Below are positions 36,647-46,724 of a stretch of DNA of 64,000 bases, piece by piece. The notes under the pieces are model-generated. The model saw only the letters and a program-made list of their open reading frames with translations, was not told the origin of the DNA and made no database searches. Position 1 is the first letter of the stretch. The number at the start of each line of letters is the position of its first letter. A program made the translations under genes and the position numbers. The stretch comes from Pseudoalteromonas sp. R3 (lineage in GTDB: Bacteria > Pseudomonadota > Gammaproteobacteria > Enterobacterales > Alteromonadaceae), in NCBI RefSeq assembly GCF_004014715.1, contig NZ_CP034835.1, forward strand, positions 3,844,001 through 3,908,000, read 5' to 3'.

Positions 36647-37345
36647 ATGGAAGAAAACCGTTTTCAGCGCGTTAAGCGCATTTTGGATCAACGCCAGACT
36701 GATTTAACTGTGTGCCTGGACGAAGTCCACAAACACCACAATCTGTCGGCTATAGTGCGCACAGCCGATGCGGTCGGCTGCCATCATGTTCATGCGGTAT
36801 GGCCGCAGGAACAAAGACGCCTGACCAATAACACCTCAGGTGGCAGTAAAAACTGGGTAGAAACCCATATGCACGACGACATAGATCAGGCCGTTGCCGC
36901 GATCCGTACACAAAACCCGGGTATTCAACTGCTAGCGACTAATCTCAGTGATACTGCCGTAGATTTTCGCGAAATTGATTATACTAAACCGACTGCCGTT
37001 ATTGTTGGACAGGAACGTTTAGGGATCTCAGACAGAGCGCTGGAGCATGCCGATCAGCATATCGTGATCCCAATGGCAGGTATGGTGCAGTCGTTAAATG
37101 TCTCTGTAGCCGCAGCACTGATCTTGTATGAAGCACAGCGCCAGCGTGAAGAAGCGGGATTATATCAGCGTAAAGATATGCTCGACCCGACGATTAAACA
37201 CAAGTTACTGTTTGAAGGCTGTCACCCAATCATTGCCAATCGCTGCGTAGAGAAAGGCCTGCCTTACCCGGCTCTGGATGAGTTTGGCGAGATCGTCGCC
37301 GACGAGGCTTTCTGGAACACTCTGAAATTTAGCCAAAAAGGATAA
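36647..37345 (+). CDS. trmH: tRNA (guanosine(18)-2'-O)-methyltransferase TrmH
   Basis: SPOUT-class enzyme that methylates the ribose of G18 in the tRNA D-loop. Of 232 residues, LCLDEVHKHHNLSAIVRTAD-like motif 1 (Asn and Arg of NLSAIVRT), the SAM-knot segments VIVGQERLGIS and IVIPMAGMVQSLNVSVAAAL are diagnostic. The ATG at 36647 is preferred over a TTG one codon earlier. A TATAAT at 36609-36614 lies 33 bp upstream. recG follows after two bases, so they are one operon, as is usual for spoT-trmH-recG strains. Confidence 0.94.
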   Translation: MEENRFQRVKRILDQRQTDLTVCLDEVHKHHNLSAIVRTADAVGCHHVHAVWPQEQRRLTNNTSGGSKNWVETHMHDDIDQAVAAIRTQNPGIQLLATNLSDTAVDFREIDYTKPTAVIVGQERLGISDRALEHADQHIVIPMAGMVQSLNVSVAAALILYEAQRQREEAGLYQRKDMLDPTIKHKLLFEGCHPIIANRCVEKGLPYPALDEFGEIVADEAFWNTLKFSQKG

Positions 37346-37347
37346 TT

Positions 37348-39432
37348 ATGTCTCGCCCCAATTTAGCCCAGTACGCCATCACCGACCTCAAGGGAGTCGG
37401 CCCAAAGGCCGCAGAGCGGCTGGCCAAATTGGGGATCCGCAGTGTTCAGGATATGCTATTTCACCTGCCATTGCGTTATGAAGACAGAGCCAGAACTTAC
37501 CGCATCGCCGAACTGATGCCGCACACTCATGTGAGTGTGGAGGGTGAAATAGAACAGGCCAATATCACCTTTGGCAAGCGCCGTATGCTGGTGTGCCAGA
37601 TAAACGATGGTACAGGCCGTATTACCTTGCGCTTTTTCAACTTCAGTGCAGCACAAAAAAATGCCATGCAAAGCGGTAAAATCATGCGCTGTTTTGGTGA
37701 AGTACGCCGTGGCCGGGTCGGCCTTGAAATGGCCCACCCCGAATACAGTATTCGCGATGAACTGAGTGATAAACCCCAAGGCGCAGATACCCTCACGCCG
37801 GTTTATCCGACAACGGAAGGGCTTAAGCAACTCAGTATTCGTGCCATTGCCGAACAGGCCGTTATTTTGCTGCACAAATACGATATTGACGATCATTTGC
37901 CACAGCAGTTCCGGCCCAATCAGCTGAGCTTAAAAGAAGCCCTGCTGACGCTCCACCAGCCCCCCCAGAACGTCGCTCTGGACCAGCTGGAACTGGGTCA
38001 GCACCCGGCACAACAACGCCTGGCCTTTGAAGAATTACTGGCACAAAACCTTAGCCTGCTACAGCTCAGGCAGCAAGGTCAGGCCGTCAAGGCCGTATCT
38101 CTGCCGCCCAACAACCTGTTAGAAACCGAATTTCTGGCTCAACTCCCGTTTAAACCCACAGCGGCACAGAGCCGGGTGGTGGCCGAGATCAAAGGCGATT
38201 TGCAACAACCCTACCCTATGATGCGCCTGGTGCAAGGCGATGTTGGCTCAGGTAAAACCCTGGTCGCGGCGCTGAGTGCACTCACGGCCATTGCCAAAGG
38301 CTATCAGGTGGCGTTGATGGCACCAACGGAGATTTTATCCGAGCAGCACAACATCAATTTCCAAAACTGGTTTGCGACGCTGGGTATTGAAGTCGTCTGG
38401 CTGGCAGGTAAAACCAAAGGGAAAGAGCGTGAACGTGTGCTTGAGCGCATCAGCTCAGGTCAGGCGCAAATGGTCGTGGGCACCCATGCGCTGTTTCAGG
38501 AGCAGGTGCAGTTTAGCAATCTGGCCCTTATCATCATTGATGAACAACACCGCTTTGGCGTTCATCAGCGCCTCTCGTTACGTGAAAAGGGTAAGTTTAA
38601 CGACTGCTATCCGCATCAGCTGGTTATGACGGCCACGCCAATCCCACGGACACTGGCAATGACTGCCTATGCCGATCTGGAAACCTCAGTGATCGATGAA
38701 CTGCCACCAGGGCGCACCCCCATCACAACCGTTGCCGTTCCTGATACGCGTCGCGAAGAAGTGATTGAGCGAGTGCGACGCGCCTGTATTGAGCAACAGC
38801 GACAGGTGTACTGGGTCTGTACTTTGATTGATGAATCCGAAGCCTTGCAATGTCAGGCGGCCGAAGACACCGCAGAGCAGCTCACCAAAGCCCTGCCTGA
38901 GCTGAATATAGCCCTGGTTCATGGCCGTATGAAGGCGCAGGAAAAGCAGCAGATCATGCAGGACTTTAAGCAGGCGCAAAGTCATGTACTGGTAGCAACG
39001 ACTGTCATTGAAGTAGGTGTGGATGTGCCCAATGCCAGCCTGATCATCATAGAAAACCCGGAACGCCTGGGGCTGGCACAGCTACACCAGTTGCGTGGCC
39101 GGGTTGGCCGTGGTGATATCGCGTCGCATTGCCTGCTGCTTTATCATGCGCCTTTATCAGCAACGGCGCAAAAGCGCCTGGGTGTGCTGCGCGACAGTAA
39201 TGATGGCTTTGTGATTGCCGAACGGGATCTGGAGATCCGCGGCCCCGGTGAAGTACTGGGTACTCGCCAGACTGGTCTGGCCGAGCTTAAGATTGCCGAT
39301 CTGAGCCGGGACAAAGTGCTGCTGCCTCAGGTGCGCAGCCTGGCCTTCACCCTGCTGCAACAGCATCCACAAGCCGTTGAGCCACTGATCCAGCGCTGGC
39401 TGCCCAACCGCAGCGAATTTGCCATGGCTTAG
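37348..39432 (+). CDS. recG: ATP-dependent DNA helicase RecG
   Basis: Branch-migrating helicase that remodels stalled forks and Holliday junctions. The 694-residue protein has the wedge/OB domain (VSVEGEIEQANITFGKRRML), Walker A GDVGSGKTLVAAL, DEQH box IIDEQHRFGVHQR, motif III MTATPIPRTLAM and the QxxGRxGR motif HQLRGRVGRGD. AAGGATAATT precedes the ATG. It overlaps nothing and ends 7 bp from a convergent gene. Confidence 0.97.
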   Translation: MSRPNLAQYAITDLKGVGPKAAERLAKLGIRSVQDMLFHLPLRYEDRARTYRIAELMPHTHVSVEGEIEQANITFGKRRMLVCQINDGTGRITLRFFNFSAAQKNAMQSGKIMRCFGEVRRGRVGLEMAHPEYSIRDELSDKPQGADTLTPVYPTTEGLKQLSIRAIAEQAVILLHKYDIDDHLPQQFRPNQLSLKEALLTLHQPPQNVALDQLELGQHPAQQRLAFEELLAQNLSLLQLRQQGQAVKAVSLPPNNLLETEFLAQLPFKPTAAQSRVVAEIKGDLQQPYPMMRLVQGDVGSGKTLVAALSALTAIAKGYQVALMAPTEILSEQHNINFQNWFATLGIEVVWLAGKTKGKERERVLERISSGQAQMVVGTHALFQEQVQFSNLALIIIDEQHRFGVHQRLSLREKGKFNDCYPHQLVMTATPIPRTLAMTAYADLETSVIDELPPGRTPITTVAVPDTRREEVIERVRRACIEQQRQVYWVCTLIDESEALQCQAAEDTAEQLTKALPELNIALVHGRMKAQEKQQIMQDFKQAQSHVLVATTVIEVGVDVPNASLIIIENPERLGLAQLHQLRGRVGRGDIASHCLLLYHAPLSATAQKRLGVLRDSNDGFVIAERDLEIRGPGEVLGTRQTGLAELKIADLSRDKVLLPQVRSLAFTLLQQHPQAVEPLIQRWLPNRSEFAMA

Positions 39433-39439
39433 CCATGGC

Positions 39440-39835
39440 TTACTTAAACGTTTCTGAACGTTCGATCACTTCAATCTGGTAGCCGTCGGGATCGGCAATA
39501 AAGAAAAAGCGTGCTACCAATGTATCGCCGTTGTAAAACGACTTCATCTCTTTAGGCTGATAACCCAGTGCCTGTGCCTTTGCATGCACTGGCGCTAAAT
39601 CATCCACCACCACAGCAATATGACCATAGCCGTTACCCAACTCATAGGGCTCCCCAGTACCATGGTTCCAGGTCAATTCCAATTCAAACTCGGCCTCTTG
39701 GTTACCCAGGTAAACGAGGCTAAAATCATCAAACTCAATGCGCCTGCGCTCGCCCAGTGCTAATACATCGTGGTAAAATGCCAAGGATTTTTGCAAGTCC
39801 ATTACCCTAACCATGCTGTGAATGAGTTTTGCCAT
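39440..39835 (-). CDS. Glyoxalase-fold protein, lactoylglutathione lyase-like
   Basis: A 131-residue vicinal-oxygen-chelate protein. IHSMVRVMDLQKSLAFYHDV, ELELTWNHG, YGHIAVVVDDL and FFIADPDGYQIEVIER carry the His/Glu metal ligands of glyoxalase I. It may convert the methylglyoxal-glutathione adduct to lactoylglutathione, or be a related lyase. The ATG at 39835 has AGAGG eight bases upstream. Only 14 bp separate its start from the divergent gene at 39850. Confidence 0.85.
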   Translation of the reverse strand: MAKLIHSMVRVMDLQKSLAFYHDVLALGERRRIEFDDFSLVYLGNQEAEFELELTWNHGTGEPYELGNGYGHIAVVVDDLAPVHAKAQALGYQPKEMKSFYNGDTLVARFFFIADPDGYQIEVIERSETFK

Positions 39836-39849
39836 CAAGGAGTCCTCTT

Positions 39850-40125
39850 ATGTGTGAATTATATGCCTCGGCCAATCCAGCCAGTTATGAGGTCATACGC
39901 CGTTCGATGCGTATCCAGGGGGCCGTAACCAGTCTGGCACTGGAGCGCCAGATCTGGGACCTGTTACAGGAGATAGCAACTGCAGAGCAGCTCAGCGTAG
40001 CTGAATTTGTCTCAACCCTGTATCAGGAAGTACTTGAACGTCAGGGCGAAGTAAAAAACCTTGCTTCTTTGCTGCGGATCACCTGCTTAACCTACCTGGC
40101 CGATCATACGCGTAGTCGCAGCTGA
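39850..40125 (+). CDS. Ribbon-helix-helix domain protein
   Basis: A 91-residue protein of the RHH_4 type: RRSMRIQGAVTSLALERQIW followed by the helical half LLQEIATAEQLSVAEFVSTL and a Leu-rich end (LASLLRITCLTYLADH). Such proteins are small DNA-binding dimers. AAGGAG lies seven bases before the ATG; an upstream in-frame ATG at 39829 would run into the divergent gene. It may control the facing glyoxalase gene. A weak hairpin GGCTTTT/AAAAGCC lies at 40158-40181. Confidence 0.75.
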   Translation: MCELYASANPASYEVIRRSMRIQGAVTSLALERQIWDLLQEIATAEQLSVAEFVSTLYQEVLERQGEVKNLASLLRITCLTYLADHTRSRS

Positions 40126-40259
40126 AGGGGTAGTATCTGGCTACTACATTAATATTAGGCTTTTGCTTATCAGTAAAAGCCGATACACTGAGACTGATTC
40201 AGTCTTAGTAATCCTTTGAATTGTGTGAACTATTTAGGCACAAGGTATAGCGCTATCTT

Positions 40260-40943
40260 ATGAAATCTCATTTAGGCCGCCGTGCATTTTCAAACATGGA
40301 ATTGTATACCCTGTTTAACGGCTACATTTATGGTGATGAAAAACAAAAGCGTGAGCAGCCGAAGCATTGGCACTTCTGGTTGCCGGTGCTGGCTTACTAC
40401 ACAGGTGCCTATAGTGACGAGATTGGCAATCTAACCCTCTCAGATATCACCAAACAAGAACAAGTCCGCGGTTTCACTTTTACGACTCATGGCAAGCTAC
40501 AACCCCGATTTGTACCAATTCACCCGGCGCTCTGGCATGCCGGATTACAGGACTACCTGCACTTTTTAGAGCAACAAGGCCACACCCGGCTGATGTTTGA
40601 TCTACCTGCTAAATCAGGCCGTTTCAGTGAAAAAGTCAGAATTTGGTTTTCCGGAGAAGGTGAGCGACTGGGTTACTTGCAAAAGTGTGGTCTGCCCAAT
40701 GTCGACCAGCAAGGCATGAAAACTGCCATCAGTAGCCTGAGACTGAACTTTGAGCAGCAGGTACACATATCAGCTATCCAACAGGGTAACAAGGCAGCCA
40801 TGCTCTATTTGCTGGGACTCAAGAATGATGGACAAGTTCTCACTCAGCCCCAGGCACACCAGCTCAAGCAAATCCTCACTCAGGTCAGGGTGATTAACCC
40901 CAACATCCACTGGCAGCGCTTTACGGAGCGCCATGGACAATAA
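40260..40943 (+). CDS. Degenerate tyrosine-recombinase-like protein
   Basis: A 227-residue protein resembling only the catalytic half of a phage-type integrase: HFWLPVLAYYTGAYSDEIGN aligns with W-LPLLALYTGLRLGEI, and NLTLSDI with the following strand. The first catalytic Arg is replaced by Tyr (TGAYSDE), the HxLR box reads SSLR without the His, and no clear nucleophilic Tyr motif ends the protein. The core-binding domain is absent. It should not recombine DNA and may be a domesticated DNA-binding protein or an integrase relic. No att repeat was seen nearby. The start has no strong ribosome site. Confidence 0.55.
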   Translation: MKSHLGRRAFSNMELYTLFNGYIYGDEKQKREQPKHWHFWLPVLAYYTGAYSDEIGNLTLSDITKQEQVRGFTFTTHGKLQPRFVPIHPALWHAGLQDYLHFLEQQGHTRLMFDLPAKSGRFSEKVRIWFSGEGERLGYLQKCGLPNVDQQGMKTAISSLRLNFEQQVHISAIQQGNKAAMLYLLGLKNDGQVLTQPQAHQLKQILTQVRVINPNIHWQRFTERHGQ

Positions 40944-40960
40944 ATCATTAAGATACAAAA

Positions 40961-40981
40961 AACCCGGTTTCACACCGGGTT
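40961..40981 (-). terminator. Terminator of galU
   Basis: Eight-base stem AACCCGGT / ACCGGGTT, loop TTCAC, followed on the minus strand by six T. It lies 24 bases after galU and may also end the convergent gene. Confidence 0.8.
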
Positions 40982-41004
40982 CATGTTTACAGAAACGCAA
41001 AGCC

Positions 41005-41880
41005 TTATAATGACTTCACAAACTGACTAAACTCTTTCCCCAATTTTTCATCACGCATCGCATATTCTACGATGGCTTTCAAATAACCCATTTTGTCGCC
41101 GCAATCATGCGCACGGCCGCTCATATGAAAGGCCTCTACACTTTCGCTCTCCATAAGCATATCGATGGCATCGGTTAACTGGATCTCGCCACCGGCCCCC
41201 AGTGGCGTGCGCTCCAGTAAAGGCCAAATATTGCGCGACAATACGTAACGACCAACAACGGCGAGGTTAGAAGGCGCTTTATCGACTGCAGGCTTTTCAA
41301 CCATATGATTGATTGGTGCACTCTCGCCCGGTTTGAGCTCTACTCCCTGAATATCTGCGATACCATATTTGTTTACGTCTTCACGGGGCACAGGTTCAAG
41401 CATAATCTGGCTTAATTTAGTGTCTTTAAATCGGCGTACCATAGCAGCCAGATTCTCACTCTTCTGATCAGCCGTATACTCATCCAGGATCACATCAGGC
41501 AGTAACACCACAAAGTCGTCATCACCCACAATTGGCTTAGCACACAATACAGCATGCCCCAGACCTTTTGCTTCACCTTGACGTACACTCATGATGGTCA
41601 CGGTTTCAGGACATATAGAGCGCACCTCATCGAGTAAGGTACGCTTGACTCGCATTTCAAGTGTCGCTTCTAATTCAAAGCTGGTATCAAAGTGGTTTTC
41701 AATCGCATTTTTTGAAGAATGTGTTACCAGTACGATTTCTGAAATACCCGCTGCTGCGCATTCTTTAACGATATATTGAATGAGAGGTTTGTCGACAATA
41801 GGTAGCATTTCCTTTGGGATAGCTTTTGTCATGGGCAACATGCGAGTGCCCAGACCGGCTACCGGGATAACAGCTTTCAT
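41005..41880 (-). CDS. galU: UTP-glucose-1-phosphate uridylyltransferase
   Basis: Makes UDP-glucose for glycans. The 291-residue protein has the nucleotidyltransferase signature [20 protein letters not shown], the metal/UTP region [11 protein letters not shown], and the glucose-phosphate site [13 protein letters not shown]. The ATG at 41880 begins [11 protein letters not shown] as in homologues. It is monocistronic, ended by a strong hairpin. Confidence 0.95.
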   Translation of the reverse strand: MKAVIPVAGLGTRMLPMTKAIPKEMLPIVDKPLIQYIVKECAAAGISEIVLVTHSSKNAIENHFDTSFELEATLEMRVKRTLLDEVRSICPETVTIMSVRQGEAKGLGHAVLCAKPIVGDDDFVVLLPDVILDEYTADQKSENLAAMVRRFKDTKLSQIMLEPVPREDVNKYGIADIQGVELKPGESAPINHMVEKPAVDKAPSNLAVVGRYVLSRNIWPLLERTPLGAGGEIQLTDAIDMLMESESVEAFHMSGRAHDCGDKMGYLKAIVEYAMRDEKLGKEFSQFVKSL

Positions 41881-42008
41881 AGTTCATCCATTCGAGTTTA
41901 ATGAGTTAAGTAAGAATTCAACACCCAAGTAACTAGGTAATTTCACTCAACTAGCATAGCAGTGAAACAGCAATTTAACCAAGGGTGAAACTAATCTTCA
42001 TCAATAAA

Positions 42009-42042
42009 AAATGCCCGTAAATTATTCATTTACGGGCATTTC
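42009..42042 (-). terminator. Terminator of the DUF3718 gene
   Basis: Perfect 12-base stem ATGCCCGTAAAT / ATTTACGGGCAT with a five-base loop and T run on the minus strand, 30 bases after the gene. The rest of 41881-42069 shows nothing more. Confidence 0.85.
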
Positions 42043-42069
42043 TAATTAAACTAGTGGGCTTGTAATGTG

Positions 42070-42444
42070 TTACAGGCCTGCACGCTTTTTGATAGCTGCA
42101 ATCAGAGCTGAACCACCGTGACCATTGCTTTCAGCCCATGCGATATCAGCACCATCTTCCAAAGCACTTTTTGGCAAGCTCTTGACGATAAATTCACCTG
42201 CATCTACTGCATTACTAGCAATGGCGTGGCGCAGCATATTGTTACCATTACACTGAATTGAATCGTATACGTTACGGATTTTAACCCGTGAGCTCTTTAG
42301 CGTACTACGGATACGTCTTTTATCATCAGCTGCAATATACTCGCACAGAGAAACTGCTAGCTGATCGTTTGCTTTGCTCGCAAAACTTACTGTTAATGCC
42401 GAAACGCCAAGACTCACACCAATAACTAAAGGAATTACTTTCAT
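42070..42444 (-). CDS. DUF3718 exported protein
   Basis: A 124-residue protein of the DUF3718 family, common in Alteromonadales and of unknown role. MKVIPLVIGVSLGVSALTVS then FASKA is a Sec signal peptide. The mature part includes CEYIAADDKRRIRSTLKSS and SIQCNGNNMLRHAIA; the two cysteines likely form a disulfide in the periplasm. The ATG at 42444 follows AGGTGATTGG; upstream TTG and GTG codons are less likely. Transcribed alone. Confidence 0.8.
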   Translation of the reverse strand: MKVIPLVIGVSLGVSALTVSFASKANDQLAVSLCEYIAADDKRRIRSTLKSSRVKIRNVYDSIQCNGNNMLRHAIASNAVDAGEFIVKSLPKSALEDGADIAWAESNGHGGSALIAAIKKRAGL

Positions 42445-42521
42445 CACCAATCACCTAGTACTTTTTTCGTAAGAACAAACGCTCAATATTGTATCAACCA
42501 ATACAATTGTTAGCAACAAAG

Positions 42522-43013
42522 TTATATTCCTTTATTTAGAGTTACGAACTTATAACTATACAAATTTTTCTCATCTGCCTCAAAAGCTTGGCTTGCTACT
42601 TCGTGCCATTCACCTACCTGAGTATGGTCAGGAAAGCGCGTGTCTCCTGAGACTTCTAAGTCTATATAAGTTAAATAGAGCCTATTACTTAAGGGTAGAA
42701 ACTGTTCATAAATATTTCCACCTCCAATGATCATTACTTCTTCACTTCCGTCCACTAAAGCTAAAGCATCTTGTGGTGATGAAACCACCTCAATGCCTTC
42801 AGCGCTATAATTTGGGTTGCGGCTGATCACTATATTTCGTCTGCCAGGCAGAGGGCGGCCGATTGATTCGAATGTTTTGCGCCCCATCACCACAGGTTTA
42901 TTCAAGGTGACGGCTTTAAAATGTTTCAAGTCAGCCGGTAAATGCCAGGGCATAGCGTTATCATCGCCAATGATACGTCCGTTTGCCATCGCTGCAATCA
43001 TTGATATTATCAC
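42522..43013 (-). CDS. folA: Dihydrofolate reductase
   Basis: Reduces dihydrofolate with NADPH. The 163-residue protein has MIAAMANGRIIGDDNAMPWH with the catalytic acidic residue region NAMPWHLPADL, the NADPH loop VVMGRKTFESIGRPLPGRRN and EVMIIGGGNIYEQFLP. A GTG at 43013 is preferred as start: GGAG lies seven bases upstream and the protein then begins like other FolA proteins; the ATG at 43025 would add MECI and place the ribosome site inside the gene. An AT-rich TATAAA lies at 43033-43038. Confidence 0.92.
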   Translation of the reverse strand: MIISMIAAMANGRIIGDDNAMPWHLPADLKHFKAVTLNKPVVMGRKTFESIGRPLPGRRNIVISRNPNYSAEGIEVVSSPQDALALVDGSEEVMIIGGGNIYEQFLPLSNRLYLTYIDLEVSGDTRFPDHTQVGEWHEVASQAFEADEKNLYSYKFVTLNKGI

Positions 43014-43041
43014 AATACACTCCACTCATACTTTTATACTA

Positions 43042-43064
43042 AAAAAGGGCCAGAGGCCCTTTTT
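43042..43064. terminator. Bidirectional-type terminator after obg
   Basis: Ten-base stem AAAAAGGGCC / GGCCCTTTTT with loop AGA, 40 bases after the obg stop and before folA. Confidence 0.9.
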
Positions 43065-43103
43065 GTACCAATTCGATTAGTTAGACTCCAATACGAATTG
43101 CAC

Positions 43104-44272
<1,169 letters not shown>

Positions 44273-44403
44273 TCAGCACCTGCTATTATAGCAAGTTCAT
44301 AGCGGCTTGATCAGCATGGGCAAATGCCTAACTACCGGTCTGTGGCGCGTATTTGACAGGAATAAGGTTAGAGCAAAATTCAGACTCTGCTCTATAAAAA
44401 CAA

Positions 44404-44428
44404 AAAACCCCGCCTAAGCGGGGTTTTT
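44404..44428 (-). terminator. Terminator of rplU-rpmA
   Basis: Ten-base stem AAAACCCCGC / GCGGGGTTTT, loop CTAA, T run on both sides; 19 bases after rpmA. Confidence 0.9.
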
Positions 44429-44446
44429 CAGTATTCTTTTTACCGA

Positions 44447-44704
44447 TTACTCAGCAATGATGCTAACGTATTTACGGTTTAAAGGACCTTTCTGCTCAAA
44501 AACAACTTTACCGTCTGCTTTTGCGAAGATTGTGTGGTCTTTACCGATACCTGCGTTAGTACCAGCGTGGAACTTAGTACCACGTTGACGAACAATGATG
44601 TTACCCGCAAGTACTGATTCGCCACCGAAACGCTTAACACCTAAGCGTTTACTTTCTGAATCGCGACCGTTACGAGTACTACCAGCTGCCTTCTTATGTG
44701 CCAT
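44447..44704 (-). CDS. rpmA: 50S ribosomal protein L27
   Basis: Ribosomal protein at the peptidyl-transferase site. The 85-residue sequence begins [20 protein letters not shown] and holds the [18 protein letters not shown] region, both nearly invariant. It is 17 bp after rplU and ends at a strong terminator; there is no N-terminal extension of the Firmicutes kind. Confidence 0.97.
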   Translation of the reverse strand: MAHKKAAGSTRNGRDSESKRLGVKRFGGESVLAGNIIVRQRGTKFHAGTNAGIGKDHTIFAKADGKVVFEQKGPLNRKYVSIIAE

Positions 44705-44721
44705 CTTTCTGTACCTCTAAA

Positions 44722-45033
44722 TTAAGCGCTAATGCCAGTGATTTTAACTTCAGTGAACCACTGACGGTGGCCCATCTGCTTACGAGAATGCTTACGACGT
44801 CTAAATTTAACGATCTTAATTTTCTCGCCACGACCGTGAGATACAACTTCAGCTGTAATCTTACCACCGTTTACGAACGGCGCACCGATCTCGATTTTTT
44901 CACCATCAGCTACAAGAAGTACTGAATCAAATTCAATTGATGCACCAGTCTCAACGTCTAGTTTCTCTAGACGAATTGTTTGACCTTCAGTCACACGGTG
45001 CTGTTTACCACCACTTTGGAAAACCGCGTACAT
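44722..45033 (-). CDS. rplU: 50S ribosomal protein L21
   Basis: A 103-residue 23S rRNA-binding protein. [18 protein letters not shown] at the start and [20 protein letters not shown] near the end are diagnostic. The start at 45033 was chosen over an upstream ATG at 45084 because it is the universal L21 start and has GGAGTTAATT upstream. Operon rplU-rpmA. The leader can fold (45086-45128). Confidence 0.97.
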   Translation of the reverse strand: MYAVFQSGGKQHRVTEGQTIRLEKLDVETGASIEFDSVLLVADGEKIEIGAPFVNGGKITAEVVSHGRGEKIKIVKFRRRKHSRKQMGHRQWFTEVKITGISA

Positions 45034-45085
45034 AATTAACTCCGTCTGTGCGCCCTCAAATCGACGCAACTTAATATTCTTCAAT

Positions 45086-45128
45086 AGGGCGCGAAGTTTA
45101 CGCTAATGCGCTACTTCGCGCAAGCCCT
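45086..45128 (-). promoter_or_regulatory. Hairpin in the rplU leader
   Basis: On the minus strand AGGG-ctt-GCGCGAAGT pairs with ACTTCGCGC-CCT across a 15-base loop, ending 53 bases before the rplU ATG. No T run follows, so it is not a normal terminator; it could be a ribosomal-protein leader element. The remaining gap to ispB (45129-45390) holds a ten-base inverted repeat AATAAATGAA (45137-45146) / TTCATTTATT (45181-45190) and is otherwise plain AT-rich promoter DNA. Confidence 0.45.
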
Positions 45129-45390
45129 AGATCGCAAATAAATGAATAAAAAATAGCTAACTTGAGGGCGTAATAATATTTTCATTTATTCTAACGAAAA
45201 GGTGTGATAAGCCAAGCTCTTTTTTGCTTTCTTACTCACGAATTTTGATAGGAAATGACCACAAAGAACAAAAAACAAACAAAAGCATCGATTTTTTAAC
45301 CTCTATCAAGGCAAGTTATCGAGTCACAGGCATTTTTAATGTACACTTGCGACTCGAACATCCCTGAATGAGGCTTTAGCTCGGAGCGTT

Positions 45391-46362
45391 ATGGATATCA
45401 AAGCGATCCAGAGATTGATTGAGCAAGACATGCTTGCCGTTAATCAACTTATAGGCGACCAAATGCAATCTGACGTCGCACTGGTTAATCAACTTGGCTT
45501 ATATATAGTCAATAGTGGTGGGAAACGTATCCGCCCTATGCTGGCACTTTTGGTTGCTAAAGCGCTGGGGTATCAGGGCGATAAGCACGTTACACTGGCG
45601 ACCATTATCGAGTTTATCCACACAGCCACTTTACTGCATGACGACGTCGTTGATGAATCAGCTCTGCGTCGAGGTGAACCCACTGCTAATGCCGAATTTG
45701 GTAATGCGGCAAGCGTGCTAGTTGGTGACTTTATATACACCCGTTCTTTTCAGCTGATGGTTGGGCTTGAGAATATGGAAGTCATGCAAATTCTGGCAGA
45801 TGCAACCAATGTCATCGCTGAGGGCGAGGTTTTACAGCTGATGAACTGTAACGATCCGGACACGACAGAGCAAAGCTATATGCAGGTAATCTATAGTAAA
45901 ACGGCTAAACTGTTCGAAGCCGCAACTATGTTACCCGCAGTTATTCTGGACAAATCAGAGGCCACCAAAGACGCCCTGAAACTTTATGGCATGCATCTGG
46001 GCACAGCTTTTCAGTTAGTGGATGATGTGCTCGACTACAGCGCCAATGCTGAGCAACTTGGAAAAAACATTGGTGATGACTTAGCCGAAGGCAAACCAAC
46101 CCTGCCGTTAATTTATGCGATGCGCCACGGCACTGATCAACAGGTTGCACAGATCCGTGATGCCATAGCAAACGGTAATGGCCTCGATAACCTGAACGAA
46201 ATCCTGACTACGCTTGAGCAGACCAGCGCGCTTGAACACACTATGGAGCGCGCCCGGACTGAGTCGCAAAAAGCCATAGAGCAACTTAGTGTACTCGAGG
46301 AGTCAGAGCACAAAACAGCTTTGGTTTCATTGGCAAAACTAGCGGTAGAGCGCAGCTATTAA
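45391..46362 (+). CDS. ispB: Octaprenyl diphosphate synthase
   Basis: Trans-polyprenyl synthase that builds the ubiquinone side chain. The 323-residue protein has the first Asp-rich motif LLHDDVVDES, followed by RRG, and the second FQLVDDVLDYS, with GGKRIRPMLALLVAKALGYQ near the start. It is divergent from rplU-rpmA, the usual gammaproteobacterial order. The ATG at 45391 follows CGGAGCGTT. Confidence 0.95.
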   Translation: MDIKAIQRLIEQDMLAVNQLIGDQMQSDVALVNQLGLYIVNSGGKRIRPMLALLVAKALGYQGDKHVTLATIIEFIHTATLLHDDVVDESALRRGEPTANAEFGNAASVLVGDFIYTRSFQLMVGLENMEVMQILADATNVIAEGEVLQLMNCNDPDTTEQSYMQVIYSKTAKLFEAATMLPAVILDKSEATKDALKLYGMHLGTAFQLVDDVLDYSANAEQLGKNIGDDLAEGKPTLPLIYAMRHGTDQQVAQIRDAIANGNGLDNLNEILTTLEQTSALEHTMERARTESQKAIEQLSVLEESEHKTALVSLAKLAVERSY

Positions 46363-46380
46363 GCTGATAAAAGACATTAA

Positions 46381-46406
46381 AAAAGGCTGCTCAGGCAGCC
46401 TTTTTT
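46381..46406. terminator. Terminator between ispB and yggX
   Basis: Stem AAAAGGCTGC / GCAGCCTTTT, loop TCAG, T run on the plus strand and A run on the left. It can end both convergent genes. Confidence 0.9.
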
Positions 46407-46417
46407 AGTTGAGGTGA

Positions 46418-46690
46418 TTACCCTTCTTTTGGGCGATAACCTTCAATCTCAACGTCTTTACCTTCAAACAAAAAGCCCACCATCTGATCTTCGAGTTGCT
46501 GGCGGTGTTCAGGATCCATCATGTTTAGATGTTTCTCATTGATCAGCATAGTTTGTTTATGCTGCCATTGCTGCCACGCTTCTTTACTGATGTTGTTGAA
46601 GATACGTTCGCCAACTTCACCCGGATACAGTTGAAAATCCAGTCCAGGAGCTTCTTTTTGTAACTTTTGACAAAATACGGTACGTGCCAT
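46418..46690 (-). CDS. yggX: Fe(2+)-trafficking protein YggX
   Basis: A 90-residue cytosolic protein linked to iron supply and protection of Fe-S clusters. [20 protein letters not shown] with the single conserved Cys, and [20 protein letters not shown], match the family. It follows mutY, whose product needs a 4Fe-4S cluster; the mutY-yggX pair is conserved from enterobacteria on. Confidence 0.94.
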   Translation of the reverse strand: MARTVFCQKLQKEAPGLDFQLYPGEVGERIFNNISKEAWQQWQHKQTMLINEKHLNMMDPEHRQQLEDQMVGFLFEGKDVEIEGYRPKEG

Positions 46691-46724
46691 CTCTTTACCC
46701 TTTATGCATTCGTTTAGGTTAAGT

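Noticed and set aside
45034..45084. 17-residue N-terminal extension of L21
   Set aside because: L21 universally starts at MYAVF; the extension covers the leader region.
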